A stretch of 64,000 nt of DNA from an uncultured Pelagibacteraceae bacterium (GTDB lineage Bacteria; Pseudomonadota; Alphaproteobacteria; Pelagibacterales; Pelagibacteraceae). The stretch lies in contig CABXRR010000001.1 in NCBI GenBank assembly GCA_902514695.1, positions 1 through 64,000 of the forward strand, given 5' to 3'. Below the pieces are notes generated by a model. The model made no database searches, had not been told where the DNA came from, and saw only the letters and a program-made list of their open reading frames with translations. Shown here piece after piece: positions 19,315-28,983 of the stretch (its first letter is position 1; each line of letters opens with the position of its first letter). Both the position numbers and the translations under genes were made by a program.

Positions 19315-20189
19315 TGAGAAACACTTTTTTTGCTCTTATTTAAAAGTGAATAAAACTGTAATAATACTGCAGAAAGAATTATTGCACCCCCAATTAATCC
19401 AAAAGTTGAGGGCCTTTCGCTCACAAATAGAAAAGCCCATATAGGTCCCAACACAGATTCGGACAACATAATTATTCCAACCATCGCAGAGGGAGTGGTT
19501 CGAGCACCAATAGTTATAAATATAAATCCAAAACCAACTTGAAAAAAACCTGCTAAAAAACCTAAAAAAATATCATGAGGTGATATCATAATTTTAGTTG
19601 AAAGCATAAAACCAATTAGACAAGAACTAACTCCTGCAATAAATTGTGCTGGTACCATATCCACTGATGGATATTTTCTCACTATCATAATTAAAACAGC
19701 AAAAGTTATTGGCATAGTAAAAGCTGCAAGATTTCCAGAAAATTCACCAGGTGATAAAGAATTACCAACCATGACTAAAACTCCAGTCATAGCTAAGACT
19801 ATAGAAGTTAAAGTTACTGCATTAATTTTTTCTTTTAAAAAGATGTATCCAAATATAGCAAGAAATAAGATTTGAAGAGATATTATAAAATTAGTATTAG
19901 CTACGGTAGTATTATACATGGCAAATACATAGCCACAAAAACCGAAAGATAATATAATTCCACCTATAGATCCTGGTAAACCAGAATTATAAAAAGCTTT
20001 AAAAGTTTTTTTTTTATAACTAATTATTAAAAAAGTTAAAACTGTTAGAGAAAAAAATAAGGATCTCCAAAACAATATTTGCCACAATGTTGCACCCTCA
20101 AAAGATTTAACAATTAATCCACCAAAACTTAAACTTAATGCACCTAAAAAAATTAATAATGGGCCAGGCAGGTTTCTTATTATGTTCAT
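19311..20189 (-). CDS. DMT superfamily (EamA) transporter
   Basis: The 292-residue protein has ten predicted membrane helices in two EamA repeats, with FWRSLFFS in the first and ILSESVLGPIWAFLFVSERPS in the second, both usual for drug/metabolite transporters. The substrate is unknown. It overlaps pxpC by four bases and so lies in the same transcription unit as the 5-oxoprolinase subunits; import or export of a related amino-acid metabolite is possible but unproven. Its 3' end carries the promoter of gcvTHP. Confidence 0.87.
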   Translation of the reverse strand: MNIIRNLPGPLLIFLGALSLSFGGLIVKSFEGATLWQILFWRSLFFSLTVLTFLIISYKKKTFKAFYNSGLPGSIGGIILSFGFCGYVFAMYNTTVANTNFIISLQILFLAIFGYIFLKEKINAVTLTSIVLAMTGVLVMVGNSLSPGEFSGNLAAFTMPITFAVLIMIVRKYPSVDMVPAQFIAGVSSCLIGFMLSTKIMISPHDIFLGFLAGFFQVGFGFIFITIGARTTPSAMVGIIMLSESVLGPIWAFLFVSERPSTFGLIGGAIILSAVLLQFYSLLNKSKKSVSH

Positions 20190-21133
20190 AATATTTGTGA
20201 AATTAAGTTTTGTGTTTCCATGTCATACAGCTTAAATAAAGTTTCTGCATCTGATAATTCAACTTCCTGAAATTTTATTTTTGTGCCTGGGGATAATTGA
20301 ACTAATTTGTCATAATCGGCACTAATTACAACACCAATTTTTGGATAACCTCCAATTGTACCGTGATCTGATAACATGATTATAGGATTGCCATCAGCAG
20401 GAACCTGAATGACACCCTTTATTAATCCCTCAGATTTAATGTTTGTATTGACAATATTTTCAATCTTTTCACCCTCTAATCTCATTCCCATGCGATCTGA
20501 TAATTTTGAAATTATAAATTCATTTTCAAATAATTGTCTTTTACCTTTATCAGAAAAATAATCAAAATTTGTTCCTTTAATAACTCTAATTTTTTCAATT
20601 TTTGAATTTAAATAGTTCAATTTTTTTTTTGATTGATTGATATTAATATTTAAAATTTCAATTTCTTGATCATTTTTTAACTTCTCTCCATAGTTTGATC
20701 CAATTTTAGCTTTTGTATTAATAGAGCAACTTCCCCATTGAAAATTTATATTAAATTTTGCATTAATAGACAGATAACCATATACAGATTTGTTTGTTGA
20801 TAAAATATCTATTTCATCTCCTTCTTCAATAAAGTAGCTTTCATAACAATTTCCAATTATTTCTTCATTGCCTTTTTTTAATTTAAAATTTACATCACCA
20901 GTAACTGCAATATTTATTTTATCACCAAAATACCTTAATAAAGGGCCTTGGTATGCAAACTCAATTACAGGTGCACTTGATGAATTTCCAACCAACTTAT
21001 TTGAAATCAAATAATTTCTATTATCCATTGCACCGCTAAAAGGAATTCCTATAGGATAAAGATTATCTCTACCCTTATCTTGAAAAGTTGTATTAATTCC
21101 TGCTCTAATTATTTTAAAATAATTTTTACTCAT
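20186..21133 (-). CDS. pxpC: 5-oxoprolinase subunit C / biotin-dependent carboxyltransferase family
   Basis: The protein belongs to the KipA/PxpC family, with RAGINTTFQDKGRDNLYPIGIPFSGAMDNRNYLISNKLVGN at the N-terminus and SDRMGMRLEGEKIE and GVIQVPADGNPIIMLSDHGTIGGYPKIG in the C-terminal half. With PxpA and PxpB it hydrolyses 5-oxoproline to glutamate using ATP. The track begins at 21154. I prefer the ATG at 21133 (MSKNYFKI), which overlaps the pxpB stop as ATGAGTAA. Confidence 0.88.
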   Translation of the reverse strand: MSKNYFKIIRAGINTTFQDKGRDNLYPIGIPFSGAMDNRNYLISNKLVGNSSSAPVIEFAYQGPLLRYFGDKINIAVTGDVNFKLKKGNEEIIGNCYESYFIEEGDEIDILSTNKSVYGYLSINAKFNINFQWGSCSINTKAKIGSNYGEKLKNDQEIEILNININQSKKKLNYLNSKIEKIRVIKGTNFDYFSDKGKRQLFENEFIISKLSDRMGMRLEGEKIENIVNTNIKSEGLIKGVIQVPADGNPIIMLSDHGTIGGYPKIGVVISADYDKLVQLSPGTKIKFQEVELSDAETLFKLYDMETQNLISQIL

Positions 21134-21800
21134 TGTAGTTTTTATATTCATCAATGTTTATTCTATTAAAAATAACTGTGTCTCCAGGATTAATTAGGTT
21201 TGGTTCTTTCTCTTTATTGCTATTAAAAATTTTAATGGGCGTATTTCCAATAATATTCCAACCACCTGGGCTTTCAAAGGTATAAATGTTTGCAAATTGT
21301 TCAGTCAATCCAACTGATCCTTTTGGAACTTTAACTCTTGGTGTTTCCAATCTTTTGGCATGCATATTTTTGTCTAGGTCCCCTAGAAAAGGCATTCCAG
21401 CAATAAAGCCTGTCATATAACAAAAATATTCTTTTTCAAAAAAAGCATCAAAAATTTTTTCTCTATCTAATTTCAATTTTTTTTCCAATCTTTCAATATC
21501 TAACGAATAAGAATTTTCACAACAAGTTGGTATTTTGATTGTTTTTGTTGATAAATTTTCTTTTTCACTTATCGAAAGATTTTCAACAATTTTTTTAATT
21601 TCTTTATAGTTTGTTTTTTTTAAATCATAAGAAATAATCAATTTATTATATGAGGGTGTTAAATTGTTAATTTTGTCAATATTTTCATTTTTTAAAGTTT
21701 TAAAATACTTAATTACTTCAGAGTTAATTTCTTTATTTACTTCACTCCCAAAATCACAATACAGCGCTGCGTCACCAAGATTTGATATATTTTTTATCAT
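21126..21800 (-). CDS. pxpB: 5-oxoprolinase subunit B (KipI-like)
   Basis: The 224-residue protein starts with the family motif NLGDAALYCDFG, and contains CYMTGFIAGMPFLGDLD, ETPRVKVPKGSVGLTEQFANIYTFESPGGWNIIGNTP and a final NPGDTVIFNRI, all classic PxpB/KipI features. It forms the 5-oxoprolinase complex with PxpC and PxpA. Its start is divergent from pxpA with only about 20 bases between the start codons. Confidence 0.9.
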   Translation of the reverse strand: MIKNISNLGDAALYCDFGSEVNKEINSEVIKYFKTLKNENIDKINNLTPSYNKLIISYDLKKTNYKEIKKIVENLSISEKENLSTKTIKIPTCCENSYSLDIERLEKKLKLDREKIFDAFFEKEYFCYMTGFIAGMPFLGDLDKNMHAKRLETPRVKVPKGSVGLTEQFANIYTFESPGGWNIIGNTPIKIFNSNKEKEPNLINPGDTVIFNRINIDEYKNYNE

Positions 21801-21821
21801 GCCATGTTATACTTAAGAATT

Positions 21822-22601
21822 ATGTCAATGGAAATTAATATAAATTGTGATTTAGGAGAAAAATCAAAACTTCACTCCAATAAACATGATCCTGAATTGT
21901 TAAAAATTGTTAATTCTGCAAATGTTGCTTGCGGATTTCATGCTGGTGACAAAGATACAATGTCTGAAGTTATACAAATATCGAAAGCCAATGGAGTTAG
22001 TATAGGTGCTCATCCATCGTTTAATGATCCAGAAAATTTTGGAAGAAAAAGAATTAATTTATCCTCATCTGAAATAAGAAAACTAATAATTGATCAATAC
22101 GATATTTTACAAAATATTGCATCAAATCATGGTGAATTTGTAAGTCATATCAAGCCACATGGGGCCTTAAATAATATGGCATGCGAAGATTCAGAGCTTG
22201 CGAACACACTAGCAAAAACTATTAAAGAAATAAATCAAGATCTGATCTATTTGGTGCCAACAGGATCAAAAATGGAAGAAGAAGCTAAAAAATTAAATAT
22301 GAAAATAGCTTGTGAAATTTTTGCAGATAGAAATTATGAGGATGATGGAAATTTAGTTTCCAGAAAAAAACCAAATGCTTTAATTACAAATCCAGAGGAA
22401 GCAAAAAAACACGTATTAAATATGGTAAGAAATCAGGCTCTTAATTGTCACAGTGGAAAACAGATACCTTGTGAAATTGACTCAGTGTGTATACATGGAG
22501 ATAATCAAAGTTCATTGGCTACAGCCGTATCTATTAAGAATAACTTGTTAGAAAATGGACTTAAATTAAAAACTTTGAACACAATGAAAAAATTTATTTA
22601 A
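21822..22601 (+). CDS. pxpA: 5-oxoprolinase subunit A (LamB/YcsF family)
   Basis: The protein begins (M)EININCDLGEKS and contains VNSANVACGFHAGD, GAHPSFNDPENFGR, VSHIKPHGALNNM and CIHGDNQSS, the defining motifs of PxpA. I start at ATG 21822 (MSMEININ); ATG 21828 is equally plausible, while the track start at 21804 adds an atypical leader. It is on the opposite strand from pxpBC, which is unusual because the three are usually co-directional. Confidence 0.92.
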   Translation: MSMEININCDLGEKSKLHSNKHDPELLKIVNSANVACGFHAGDKDTMSEVIQISKANGVSIGAHPSFNDPENFGRKRINLSSSEIRKLIIDQYDILQNIASNHGEFVSHIKPHGALNNMACEDSELANTLAKTIKEINQDLIYLVPTGSKMEEEAKKLNMKIACEIFADRNYEDDGNLVSRKKPNALITNPEEAKKHVLNMVRNQALNCHSGKQIPCEIDSVCIHGDNQSSLATAVSIKNNLLENGLKLKTLNTMKKFI

Positions 22602-23098
22602 TGATCAAAAAGATTTTAACAGTTACTTTTATATATCTTTTTTATTCATCATATGCCTTTTCTGCTGGGAGTGATGGGGGTGATGGAGAATCCTCAAAAA
22701 TAAAAACAAATTATGAAAAAGCTATTATGCATGTTAAGTCTGCAAAAAAATACGAAAAAAAAGGTAAATTAGAAAAAGCCAAAAAAAAATATGAAAAAGC
22801 TCAAAAATTATTACTCAAATCAAATTTAAAAAAGCCTAATAAACCAGATACACTAAACTACTTAGGATTTACAACTAGAAAACTTGGTGACTATGAAAAT
22901 GGAGAAAAATATTATTTACAAGGACTAGCCTTGGACCCAAACCATATTGGTATAAATGAGTATCTTGGTGAACTTTATGTTGCAACAAATAGAATTGATT
23001 TAGCAAAAGAAAGATTAGAAGTTTTAGCTAAATGTAATTGTGAAGAGTATTCTGAATTAAAGCAAATAATTGACGGTACAAAAAAATCCAAATATTAA
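22601..23098 (+). CDS. TPR-repeat exported protein
   Basis: A 165-residue protein with a signal peptide (MIKKILTVTFIYLFYSSYAFSA), a lysine-rich helical region, and two or three tetratricopeptide repeats (NYLGFTTRKLGDYENGEKYYLQGLALDPNH and NEYLGELYVATNRIDLAKERLEVL). It ends in a CNC motif and a basic tail. It overlaps the pxpA stop as TAATG. The role is unknown; TPR proteins scaffold protein complexes, here probably in the periplasm. Confidence 0.8.
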   Translation: MIKKILTVTFIYLFYSSYAFSAGSDGGDGESSKIKTNYEKAIMHVKSAKKYEKKGKLEKAKKKYEKAQKLLLKSNLKKPNKPDTLNYLGFTTRKLGDYENGEKYYLQGLALDPNHIGINEYLGELYVATNRIDLAKERLEVLAKCNCEEYSELKQIIDGTKKSKY

Positions 23099-24405
23099 TT
23101 TAGATTTTTAACCATTTGTTCAGGCATCCATAAAGCTATCTCTGGAAAAATTACTACTAATATGACTGCTAAAATCATTAATAGAAATAATGGAAACGCA
23201 CTTTTTGCGATAAAGCCCATATCCCTATTTGCCATTCCTTGAAGAACAAATAAGTTAAATCCTACTGGTGGAGTTATCTGAGCCATTTCAACAACTATAA
23301 CTAAAAAGATACCAAACCAAATCATATCAAACCCTGCTTGACGTATCATCGGCTCTATGACCGCCATTGTTAATACTACAGCAGAGATACCATCAAGAAA
23401 CATTCCTAAAATAATGTAAAAAATCATCAAAACAAAAATTAGAACATATGGGGAAAGATCCATATTCTGGATCCATGTAGCTAAATTTCTAGGTAAACCA
23501 GTAAAACCCATAGCTAAGGATAAAAATGTAGAGCCTGCTAAGATAAAAGCAATCATACATGATGTTTTGGTAGCTCCTAATAAAGATGATTTAAATGTTT
23601 CTAGAGTAAGACTTTTTTGAAAATAAGATAAAATTAAAGATCCAACTACCCCAAGGGAAGCTGCTTCTGTTGCTGTTGCTACCCCAGTATAAATTGAACC
23701 AATTACACCTGAAATCAATATTATGACAGGTAAAAGTTGTTTCGATCTTTTTATTTTTTCTAAAAATGAATACTTTTCAGAAATCTTAGGCATTTTTCTC
23801 TTATTAACTAAAGACCAAATAATTACGTATGACATAAAAATTAATGCAATCATTATCCCAGGAATAATCCCTGCAATAAATAATTTTGCGATAGACTCTT
23901 GAACAGCTACGCCATAAATTATCAAAATTATTGAGGGTGGTATCAACAAACCTAATGTTCCTGAACCAGCCAGACTACCTAATAAAATTTTTTCAGGATA
24001 TTTTCTTTTTCTAAGTTCTGGAATTGACATTTTTCCTACTGTAGCAACTGTTGCAGCTGATGAACCAGATATTGCTGCAAATAAAGCACACCCAACAACA
24101 TTTACATGAATTAAACCTCCAGGTAATTTCTGCATCCAAGGAGATAAACCCTTAAATAAATTTTCAGATAATTTTGTCCTAAATAAAATTTCTCCCATCC
24201 AAACAAATAAAGGTAGAGCAGTTAGAGTCCACGAAGATGATGTTCCCCATATTGTTGTTGCCATTGCATCACCTACAGGTCTAGATGTAAAAAGCATCAT
24301 TCCAATTGCAGACACTCCTATCATGCTCAAGGCTACCCAGACTCCAGACCCTAAAAAAAATAATAAAACACTAATAAAAAAAATGGTTAAAAATATTTCA
24401 GGCAT
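23095..24405 (-). CDS. dctM: TRAP transporter large permease (DctM)
   Basis: The 436-residue protein has about twelve membrane helices and the DctM motifs ALPLFVWMGEILFRTKLSENLF, GCALFAAISGSSAATVATVG, GSLAGSGTLGLLIPPSIILIIYG and ATATEAASLGVVG. It is the ion-coupled transport subunit of a TRAP system. It follows the small permease directly. The stop overlaps the convergent TPR gene by four bases. Confidence 0.93.
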   Translation of the reverse strand: MPEIFLTIFFISVLLFFLGSGVWVALSMIGVSAIGMMLFTSRPVGDAMATTIWGTSSSWTLTALPLFVWMGEILFRTKLSENLFKGLSPWMQKLPGGLIHVNVVGCALFAAISGSSAATVATVGKMSIPELRKRKYPEKILLGSLAGSGTLGLLIPPSIILIIYGVAVQESIAKLFIAGIIPGIMIALIFMSYVIIWSLVNKRKMPKISEKYSFLEKIKRSKQLLPVIILISGVIGSIYTGVATATEAASLGVVGSLILSYFQKSLTLETFKSSLLGATKTSCMIAFILAGSTFLSLAMGFTGLPRNLATWIQNMDLSPYVLIFVLMIFYIILGMFLDGISAVVLTMAVIEPMIRQAGFDMIWFGIFLVIVVEMAQITPPVGFNLFVLQGMANRDMGFIAKSAFPLFLLMILAVILVVIFPEIALWMPEQMVKNLN

Positions 24406-24888
24406 TTAATCTTTTTTTATTGATAAGACAAATTGATGCAAAACACTTATGAAGAAAATTGTGGATCCAATAGCTACACTAGTTTGTGGTATCCATATCA
24501 AAATTTCATCTGCTCCTTCACTTCTTTCTTGAAATTTATAAGATATTATTAACATTTTAATAAAGTAAAATGATAAGAAACCTGAAAAAAAACTAGCTAA
24601 ACTAAGACACCATATTTCAATGAATTTTTTTTTTGTTCCAGATAATTTTTCTAAAAACAAAGTTATTCTAATGTGCCCACCTTCTACAAAAGTATACGCT
24701 AAAGCAAAGAATGAAGCTGAAGCCATGCAATAACCAGAATATTCTGCTAATCCTCTAATATAAAAACCAAATATTCTTGAAGAAATACCAATAAGAATAA
24801 ACACTGCTACAAATATTAAAAAAACTGCAGCGATATATCCTGAATATTTATATAATTTATTTAAATTCTTGTCTAAAGATTTTAACAT
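24406..24888 (-). CDS. dctQ: TRAP transporter small permease (DctQ)
   Basis: A 160-residue protein with four hydrophobic helices and the family segment LAEYSGYCMASASFFALAYTFVEGGHIRI. It pairs with DctM in the membrane. A 13-bp inverted repeat separates it from the upstream binding-protein gene, probably lowering permease expression relative to the abundant periplasmic subunit. Confidence 0.9.
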   Translation of the reverse strand: MLKSLDKNLNKLYKYSGYIAAVFLIFVAVFILIGISSRIFGFYIRGLAEYSGYCMASASFFALAYTFVEGGHIRITLFLEKLSGTKKKFIEIWCLSLASFFSGFLSFYFIKMLIISYKFQERSEGADEILIWIPQTSVAIGSTIFFISVLHQFVLSIKKD

Positions 24889-24894
24889 AACGAT

Positions 24895-24927
24895 TTAAGG
24901 CCACTTATGATTTTTAAGTGGCCTTAA
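24895..24927 (-). terminator. stem-loop between dctP and dctQM
   Basis: A perfect 13-bp inverted repeat TTAAGGCCACTTA / TAAGTGGCCTTAA with a 7-base loop. On the minus strand it follows the dctP stop and precedes dctQ. No long U-tract follows, so it may act as a partial terminator or as a 3' end protecting dctP mRNA. Confidence 0.65.
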
Positions 24928-24941
24928 TTTAGAAGTTTTAA

Positions 24942-25913
24942 TTATTTGTATGCTGATAAAACAGTGGCTCCTCTTGATCCAGCTTTTTGAGACCATTCCT
25001 TAGCCATTGTTGCTCCAACCTTTTCAAAATGAGATTGTAAAGATGAATTAACTTTACCAACTACCATTCCAGCATTTGCTAAAGCTTTCTTATCAGAAAC
25101 ATTTCCTTGTTTAGATAATTGCCAACCTTTTCTTTCAGCTAAAGCTGCTTGTTTCATAACTAAGTCCTGAGTAGCTTTATCTAACTTATTCCAAGAATCT
25201 TTATTAACTATAACCATGTTCTTTGGAAACCAAGCTGCAATATCATAAAAATATTTAACTCCATTCTCCCAAATTTTAGAGTTTTTTCCAGTTGTTGGTG
25301 ATGTAATCATGCTTTCAACTGCACCAGTCGAAAAAGCCTGACTAATCTCAGCAGCTTCAATTTTTGTCGGTGCCATTCCAGTCAATTCAGCAATTCTAAT
25401 TGTAGCTGAGTTGTAAGCTCTAAACTTTAAGCCTTTAAGATCTGCTACAGAATTAATTTCTTTTTTGCTGTATAAACCTTGAGCAGGCCACGGAACTGCA
25501 TACAAAAATACAAGACCTTTAGAGTCTAAACTTTTAACAATTTCATCTTTAGAAGCTTTATATAAACTTAAAGCATCGCTGTATGATGTTGCTAAAAATG
25601 GTTGAGAGTCAATTTCCAATAACGGATCCTCTTTTCCAAGAGCTGACATAAATCTTTCACCTATTTGAGCTTGACCAGTTCTAACAGCTCTAAAAATTTC
25701 TCCTCCTTTAAAAAGTGATCCTCCAGGATGAGCTACTATTGTTAATTTTCCTCCACTTTTTTCCGTTACATTTTTTGCAAATTCTGTTGCGTTAGCAGAG
25801 TGAAAATTACCAGCTCCATAAGCTAGAGCCATGTCCCACTTTTCTGCGATCGCCACATTAGTAGCTAAAATCAACGAAATTAAAGTACTTAAAAAATATT
25901 TAATAAATTTCAT
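24942..25913 (-). CDS. dctP: TRAP transporter substrate-binding protein (DctP)
   Basis: The 323-residue periplasmic protein has a signal peptide (MKFIKYFLSTLISLILATNVAIAE) and the DctP layout with HPGGSLFKGGEIFRAVRTGQ and the DLKGLKFRAYNSATIRI segment containing the conserved ligand-contacting Arg, then EISQAFSTGAVESMITSPTTG. It captures an organic acid or amino-acid-like ligand and delivers it to DctQM. The ligand is not determinable here; the nearby pxp genes make 5-oxoproline one candidate, by context only. A strong AUGGAGGAAU ribosome site precedes the start. Confidence 0.92.
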   Translation of the reverse strand: MKFIKYFLSTLISLILATNVAIAEKWDMALAYGAGNFHSANATEFAKNVTEKSGGKLTIVAHPGGSLFKGGEIFRAVRTGQAQIGERFMSALGKEDPLLEIDSQPFLATSYSDALSLYKASKDEIVKSLDSKGLVFLYAVPWPAQGLYSKKEINSVADLKGLKFRAYNSATIRIAELTGMAPTKIEAAEISQAFSTGAVESMITSPTTGKNSKIWENGVKYFYDIAAWFPKNMVIVNKDSWNKLDKATQDLVMKQAALAERKGWQLSKQGNVSDKKALANAGMVVGKVNSSLQSHFEKVGATMAKEWSQKAGSRGATVLSAYK

Positions 25914-25935
25914 TATTCCTCCATTTCTATTTAAG

Positions 25936-25964
25936 GTATTTCATAGTGTATCGAAAAATTTATC
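25936..25964 (-). promoter_or_regulatory. candidate promoter of the TRAP operon
   Basis: On the minus strand a TTGATA element is followed, with a 17-base spacer, by TGAAAT (a TATGAA variant overlaps it). It lies 25-50 bases ahead of the dctP ATG in the divergent gap shared with the TerC-type gene. Judged by eye; the -10 box is weak. Confidence 0.35.
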
Positions 25965-26026
25965 AATAAAAAAATATTACTACTTTTAATTGAATTATAA
26001 GTATTTTCTAATATTATAACGAGACT

Positions 26027-26638
26027 TTGTTAGAAGAAACGCTCATACTTGTTCAGATTATTTTCATAGATATTATCTTGGCTGCGGATAATGCAATAAT
26101 TATAGGTTTAATTGCAGCAAATTTTGCTCCAAAAAATAGAAAACAAATAATCTTATGGGGCGTTGCTGGTGCCTTGATATTTAAGATCATATTTGCATTA
26201 TTTGCTACATATTTATTTGAATTTTACTTCATTAAAATTTTAGGTGGATTACTCTTAATTTGGATAGTTAACGATTTAAGAAAAGATTTATTTGAAATAA
26301 AAAAAATTAAATCACCAACTAAGAAATCAAAAGAGCCATCGTATATTCAAAGTGTATACAAAGTCTTATTTGCTGATATTACGATTAGTTTCGATAACGT
26401 TGTTGGTGTTGTTGGTGCTGCTAAAGGTAATTTTGGTTTTATGATATTTGGTCTTGTGTTATCAGTAATTTTAACAGGTGCAATGGCCACATATCTCGCT
26501 AACTATATTCAAAAACATTTATGGATAGCATATATTGGTCTAGGTTTTATATTATTAGTTGCAATTCAATTAGTAATTGGTGGTCTTGCAGATTTAGATA
26601 TCTTATCAATAAATGAACAGTTTAAAAAATATTTTTAA
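26027..26638 (+). CDS. TerC family integral membrane protein (YjbE-type)
   Basis: A 203-residue protein with seven predicted helices. The conserved acidic membrane motifs IIFIDIILAADNAIII and FADITISFDNVVGVVGAA identify TerC/YjbE proteins, which are linked to metal-ion (often manganese) efflux. The only usable start in frame is TTG 26027; there is no clear ribosome site. It is divergent from the TRAP operon and converges with panB. Confidence 0.87.
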   Translation: MLEETLILVQIIFIDIILAADNAIIIGLIAANFAPKNRKQIILWGVAGALIFKIIFALFATYLFEFYFIKILGGLLLIWIVNDLRKDLFEIKKIKSPTKKSKEPSYIQSVYKVLFADITISFDNVVGVVGAAKGNFGFMIFGLVLSVILTGAMATYLANYIQKHLWIAYIGLGFILLVAIQLVIGGLADLDILSINEQFKKYF

Positions 26639-27411
26639 TAAGAATATTTTTTCGAAGGATACTTTTGTGATCTAACCTCAGATGAAAATTTTTTTAATCC
26701 CAAATTAATGTGTTTTTTTATATTGATAAATTTTTTCACAAATTTTATCTTTGTATTATTCAATCCAATTAAGTCATCAGTTACTAGAACTTGTCCATCG
26801 CAATAAGCTGATGATCCTATTCCAATAGTTGGTATTTTTAATTTTTCTGTAATTTGTTTAGCTAAGGAAGTTTTAACACATTCTAAAACGATCGAAAATA
26901 CCCCACATTTTTGTAATAATAAAGAATCCTTTATTAGTTGTTTTTTTTCTTTGGCGCTTCCCCCTTTGGACTTAAATTTTCCTTTATTAGTTTGAGGTAA
27001 AAGACCTAAGTGGCCCATTACAGGGATTTTATTTTTTATTAAAAATTTAATTTGTCTTATAATTTTTTTTCCACCTTCTAATTTCACTGCATCACATTTG
27101 GTTTCTTTAATTATTCTTTTAGCATTTTTTAAAGCTAGATTTTTTGAACTATAGGTATTGTATGGCATATCTACTACCATCAAACTTTTTTTAACTCCAA
27201 GTCTAACACTTTTTGAGTGTTCAATCATATTTGTTAGAGTAACTTTTTTTGTAGTGTCGTAGTTGTATAAAACTGAGCCCAGAGAATCACCAACTAATAT
27301 TATATCTGCATGTTTGTCAGCTTCCTCAGCAATATTCTTAGAATAGGACGTTAAACAGATTATCTTAGATCTTTTTTTTTTCATCAGAACTTTTTTGATT
27401 TTGCTATTCAT
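26635..27411 (-). CDS. panB: 3-methyl-2-oxobutanoate hydroxymethyltransferase
   Basis: The 258-residue protein matches PanB: LTSYSKNIAEEADKHADIILVGDSLGSVLY, DAVKLEGG, VMGHLGLLPQ, and IPTIGIGSSAYCDGQVLVTDDLIGL. It makes ketopantoate from alpha-ketoisovalerate and methylene-tetrahydrofolate, the first committed step of pantothenate and CoA synthesis. It lies 9 bases after guaA. Lysine content is very high, as in the neighbouring genes. No panC is seen in the window. Confidence 0.94.
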   Translation of the reverse strand: MNSKIKKVLMKKKRSKIICLTSYSKNIAEEADKHADIILVGDSLGSVLYNYDTTKKVTLTNMIEHSKSVRLGVKKSLMVVDMPYNTYSSKNLALKNAKRIIKETKCDAVKLEGGKKIIRQIKFLIKNKIPVMGHLGLLPQTNKGKFKSKGGSAKEKKQLIKDSLLLQKCGVFSIVLECVKTSLAKQITEKLKIPTIGIGSSAYCDGQVLVTDDLIGLNNTKIKFVKKFINIKKHINLGLKKFSSEVRSQKYPSKKYSY

Positions 27412-27420
27412 TGCTTTTAA

Positions 27421-28983
27421 CTACTCTAGTTCAATAGTGCTCGGTGGTTTCGATGTTATATCATAAACTACTCTATTTATTCCTCTAATACTATTTACAA
27501 TTTTATTTGAAATCATTTGGATAAAAGGCTTTTTAAATTCATAAAAATCTGCCGTCATCCCATCCTCTGATGTAATTGCTCTTAACAAACACAAATATTC
27601 ATAAGTTCTGTTATCACCCATTACACCTACTGTCTTAACAGGCAGCAATGCAGCGTAAGCTTGCCAAATTTTATTGTAAAGTCCATGGTCTTTTAAGGCT
27701 TGAATAAAGTAATAATCTGCTTCTTTTAAAATATTAATCTTTTTCTGTGTAATAACTCCTGGCATTCTAATAGCTAAACCTGGACCAGGAAAAGGATGTC
27801 GAGAGATGATATCTCTACTTAAATTCAGCTCTAGACCTAATTTCCTAACCTCGTCTTTAAATAAAAATTTTAATGGCTCAACGAGCTTAAGCTTCATTTT
27901 TTTTGGTAATCCACCGACATTATGATGTGATTTAATTTTTGAGGTTTGACTACCAGTGACTGATTTACTCTCTATAAGATCAGGATAAAGAGTTCCTTGT
28001 GCCAAAAACTTTACATCTTTAATTTTTTTTGCATAACGTTCAAAAATCTTAATAAACAAATTTCCTATTATTTTTCTCTTTTTTTCTGGATCAGAAATAT
28101 TAGCAAGCTTTTTTAAAAATTCTTTTTCGGCGTTCACATATATTAAATTCATTTTTAATTTTTTTTTAAAAGTTTCTACAACTTGTTTTTCCTCATCTTT
28201 TCTAAGAAGTCCTGTATTAACAAATACACAATAAAGTTTTTTACCAATAGCTTTATTCAATAATTGCGCAACGACACTACTATCAACCCCACCAGAAAGA
28301 GCGCAAATAACTTTATTTGTTCCCACTTGATTTCTGACATCTTTAATTAATTGTATCTTTTGATCTTTAGAGGACCAATTCCTTTTAATTCCACATATTA
28401 AAAAAATAAAATTACTAATAATTTTTTTTCCATTTTCGGTATGAGTAACCTCAGGATGAAATTGAACTCCATAAAATCTTTTCTTCTTGTTTTCAATAAT
28501 GGCATACTTTGAGTTACGACTGGAAGCAACTACATTAAAATTTTTTGGTAATTTAGAAACTTGATCAGCGTGGCTCATCCATACTTTATTAATTCTTTTT
28601 TTATTAAAAAAATTTTTAGTAATAAGACTATCTTTTTTTTTATCGATGTTAGCTAGACCAAATTCTCTATGTTTTGATTGTTTAACTTTACCACCATTAA
28701 GTTTTGAAAGAATCTGGTGACCAAAACAAATACCCAATATGGGTATACCATTTTCTATAATTTTCTTATCAAATGAATATTTATTGATTTCATAAACATT
28801 TAAAGGACCTCCAGATAAAATAATTCCTTTAATTGAATGACTAATGTCTGTGTTTTTAATTTTTTTATGACTTATTATTTCAGAAAATACACCAAGTTCC
28901 CTAATTCTTCTTGCTATTAATTGAGTGAATTGAGAGCCAAAATCTATAATCAAGATTTTATTTAAGTTTTTATCAAGACTCAT
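27421..28983 (-). CDS. guaA: GMP synthase (glutamine-hydrolysing)
   Basis: The 520-residue enzyme has an N-terminal class I glutaminase domain with nucleophile GICFGHQ and histidine FHPEVTHT. This is followed by the ATP pyrophosphatase motif [15 protein letters not shown] and a C-terminal dimerisation domain ending [10 protein letters not shown]. It converts XMP to GMP. Its start overlaps the upstream TPR gene by 11 bases, and the IMP dehydrogenase gene is one gene further upstream, giving a guanine-nucleotide operon. Confidence 0.97.
   Translation of the reverse strand: MSLDKNLNKILIIDFGSQFTQLIARRIRELGVFSEIISHKKIKNTDISHSIKGIILSGGPLNVYEINKYSFDKKIIENGIPILGICFGHQILSKLNGGKVKQSKHREFGLANIDKKKDSLITKNFFNKKRINKVWMSHADQVSKLPKNFNVVASSRNSKYAIIENKKKRFYGVQFHPEVTHTENGKKIISNFIFLICGIKRNWSSKDQKIQLIKDVRNQVGTNKVICALSGGVDSSVVAQLLNKAIGKKLYCVFVNTGLLRKDEEKQVVETFKKKLKMNLIYVNAEKEFLKKLANISDPEKKRKIIGNLFIKIFERYAKKIKDVKFLAQGTLYPDLIESKSVTGSQTSKIKSHHNVGGLPKKMKLKLVEPLKFLFKDEVRKLGLELNLSRDIISRHPFPGPGLAIRMPGVITQKKINILKEADYYFIQALKDHGLYNKIWQAYAALLPVKTVGVMGDNRTYEYLCLLRAITSEDGMTADFYEFKKPFIQMISNKIVNSIRGINRVVYDITSKPPSTIELE

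Noticed and set aside
19092-19444. Two plus-strand ORFs (69 and 80 residues) over the gcvT leader
   Set aside because: They run antisense through the glycine riboswitch and gcvT promoter; the structured RNA on the other strand explains the sequence.
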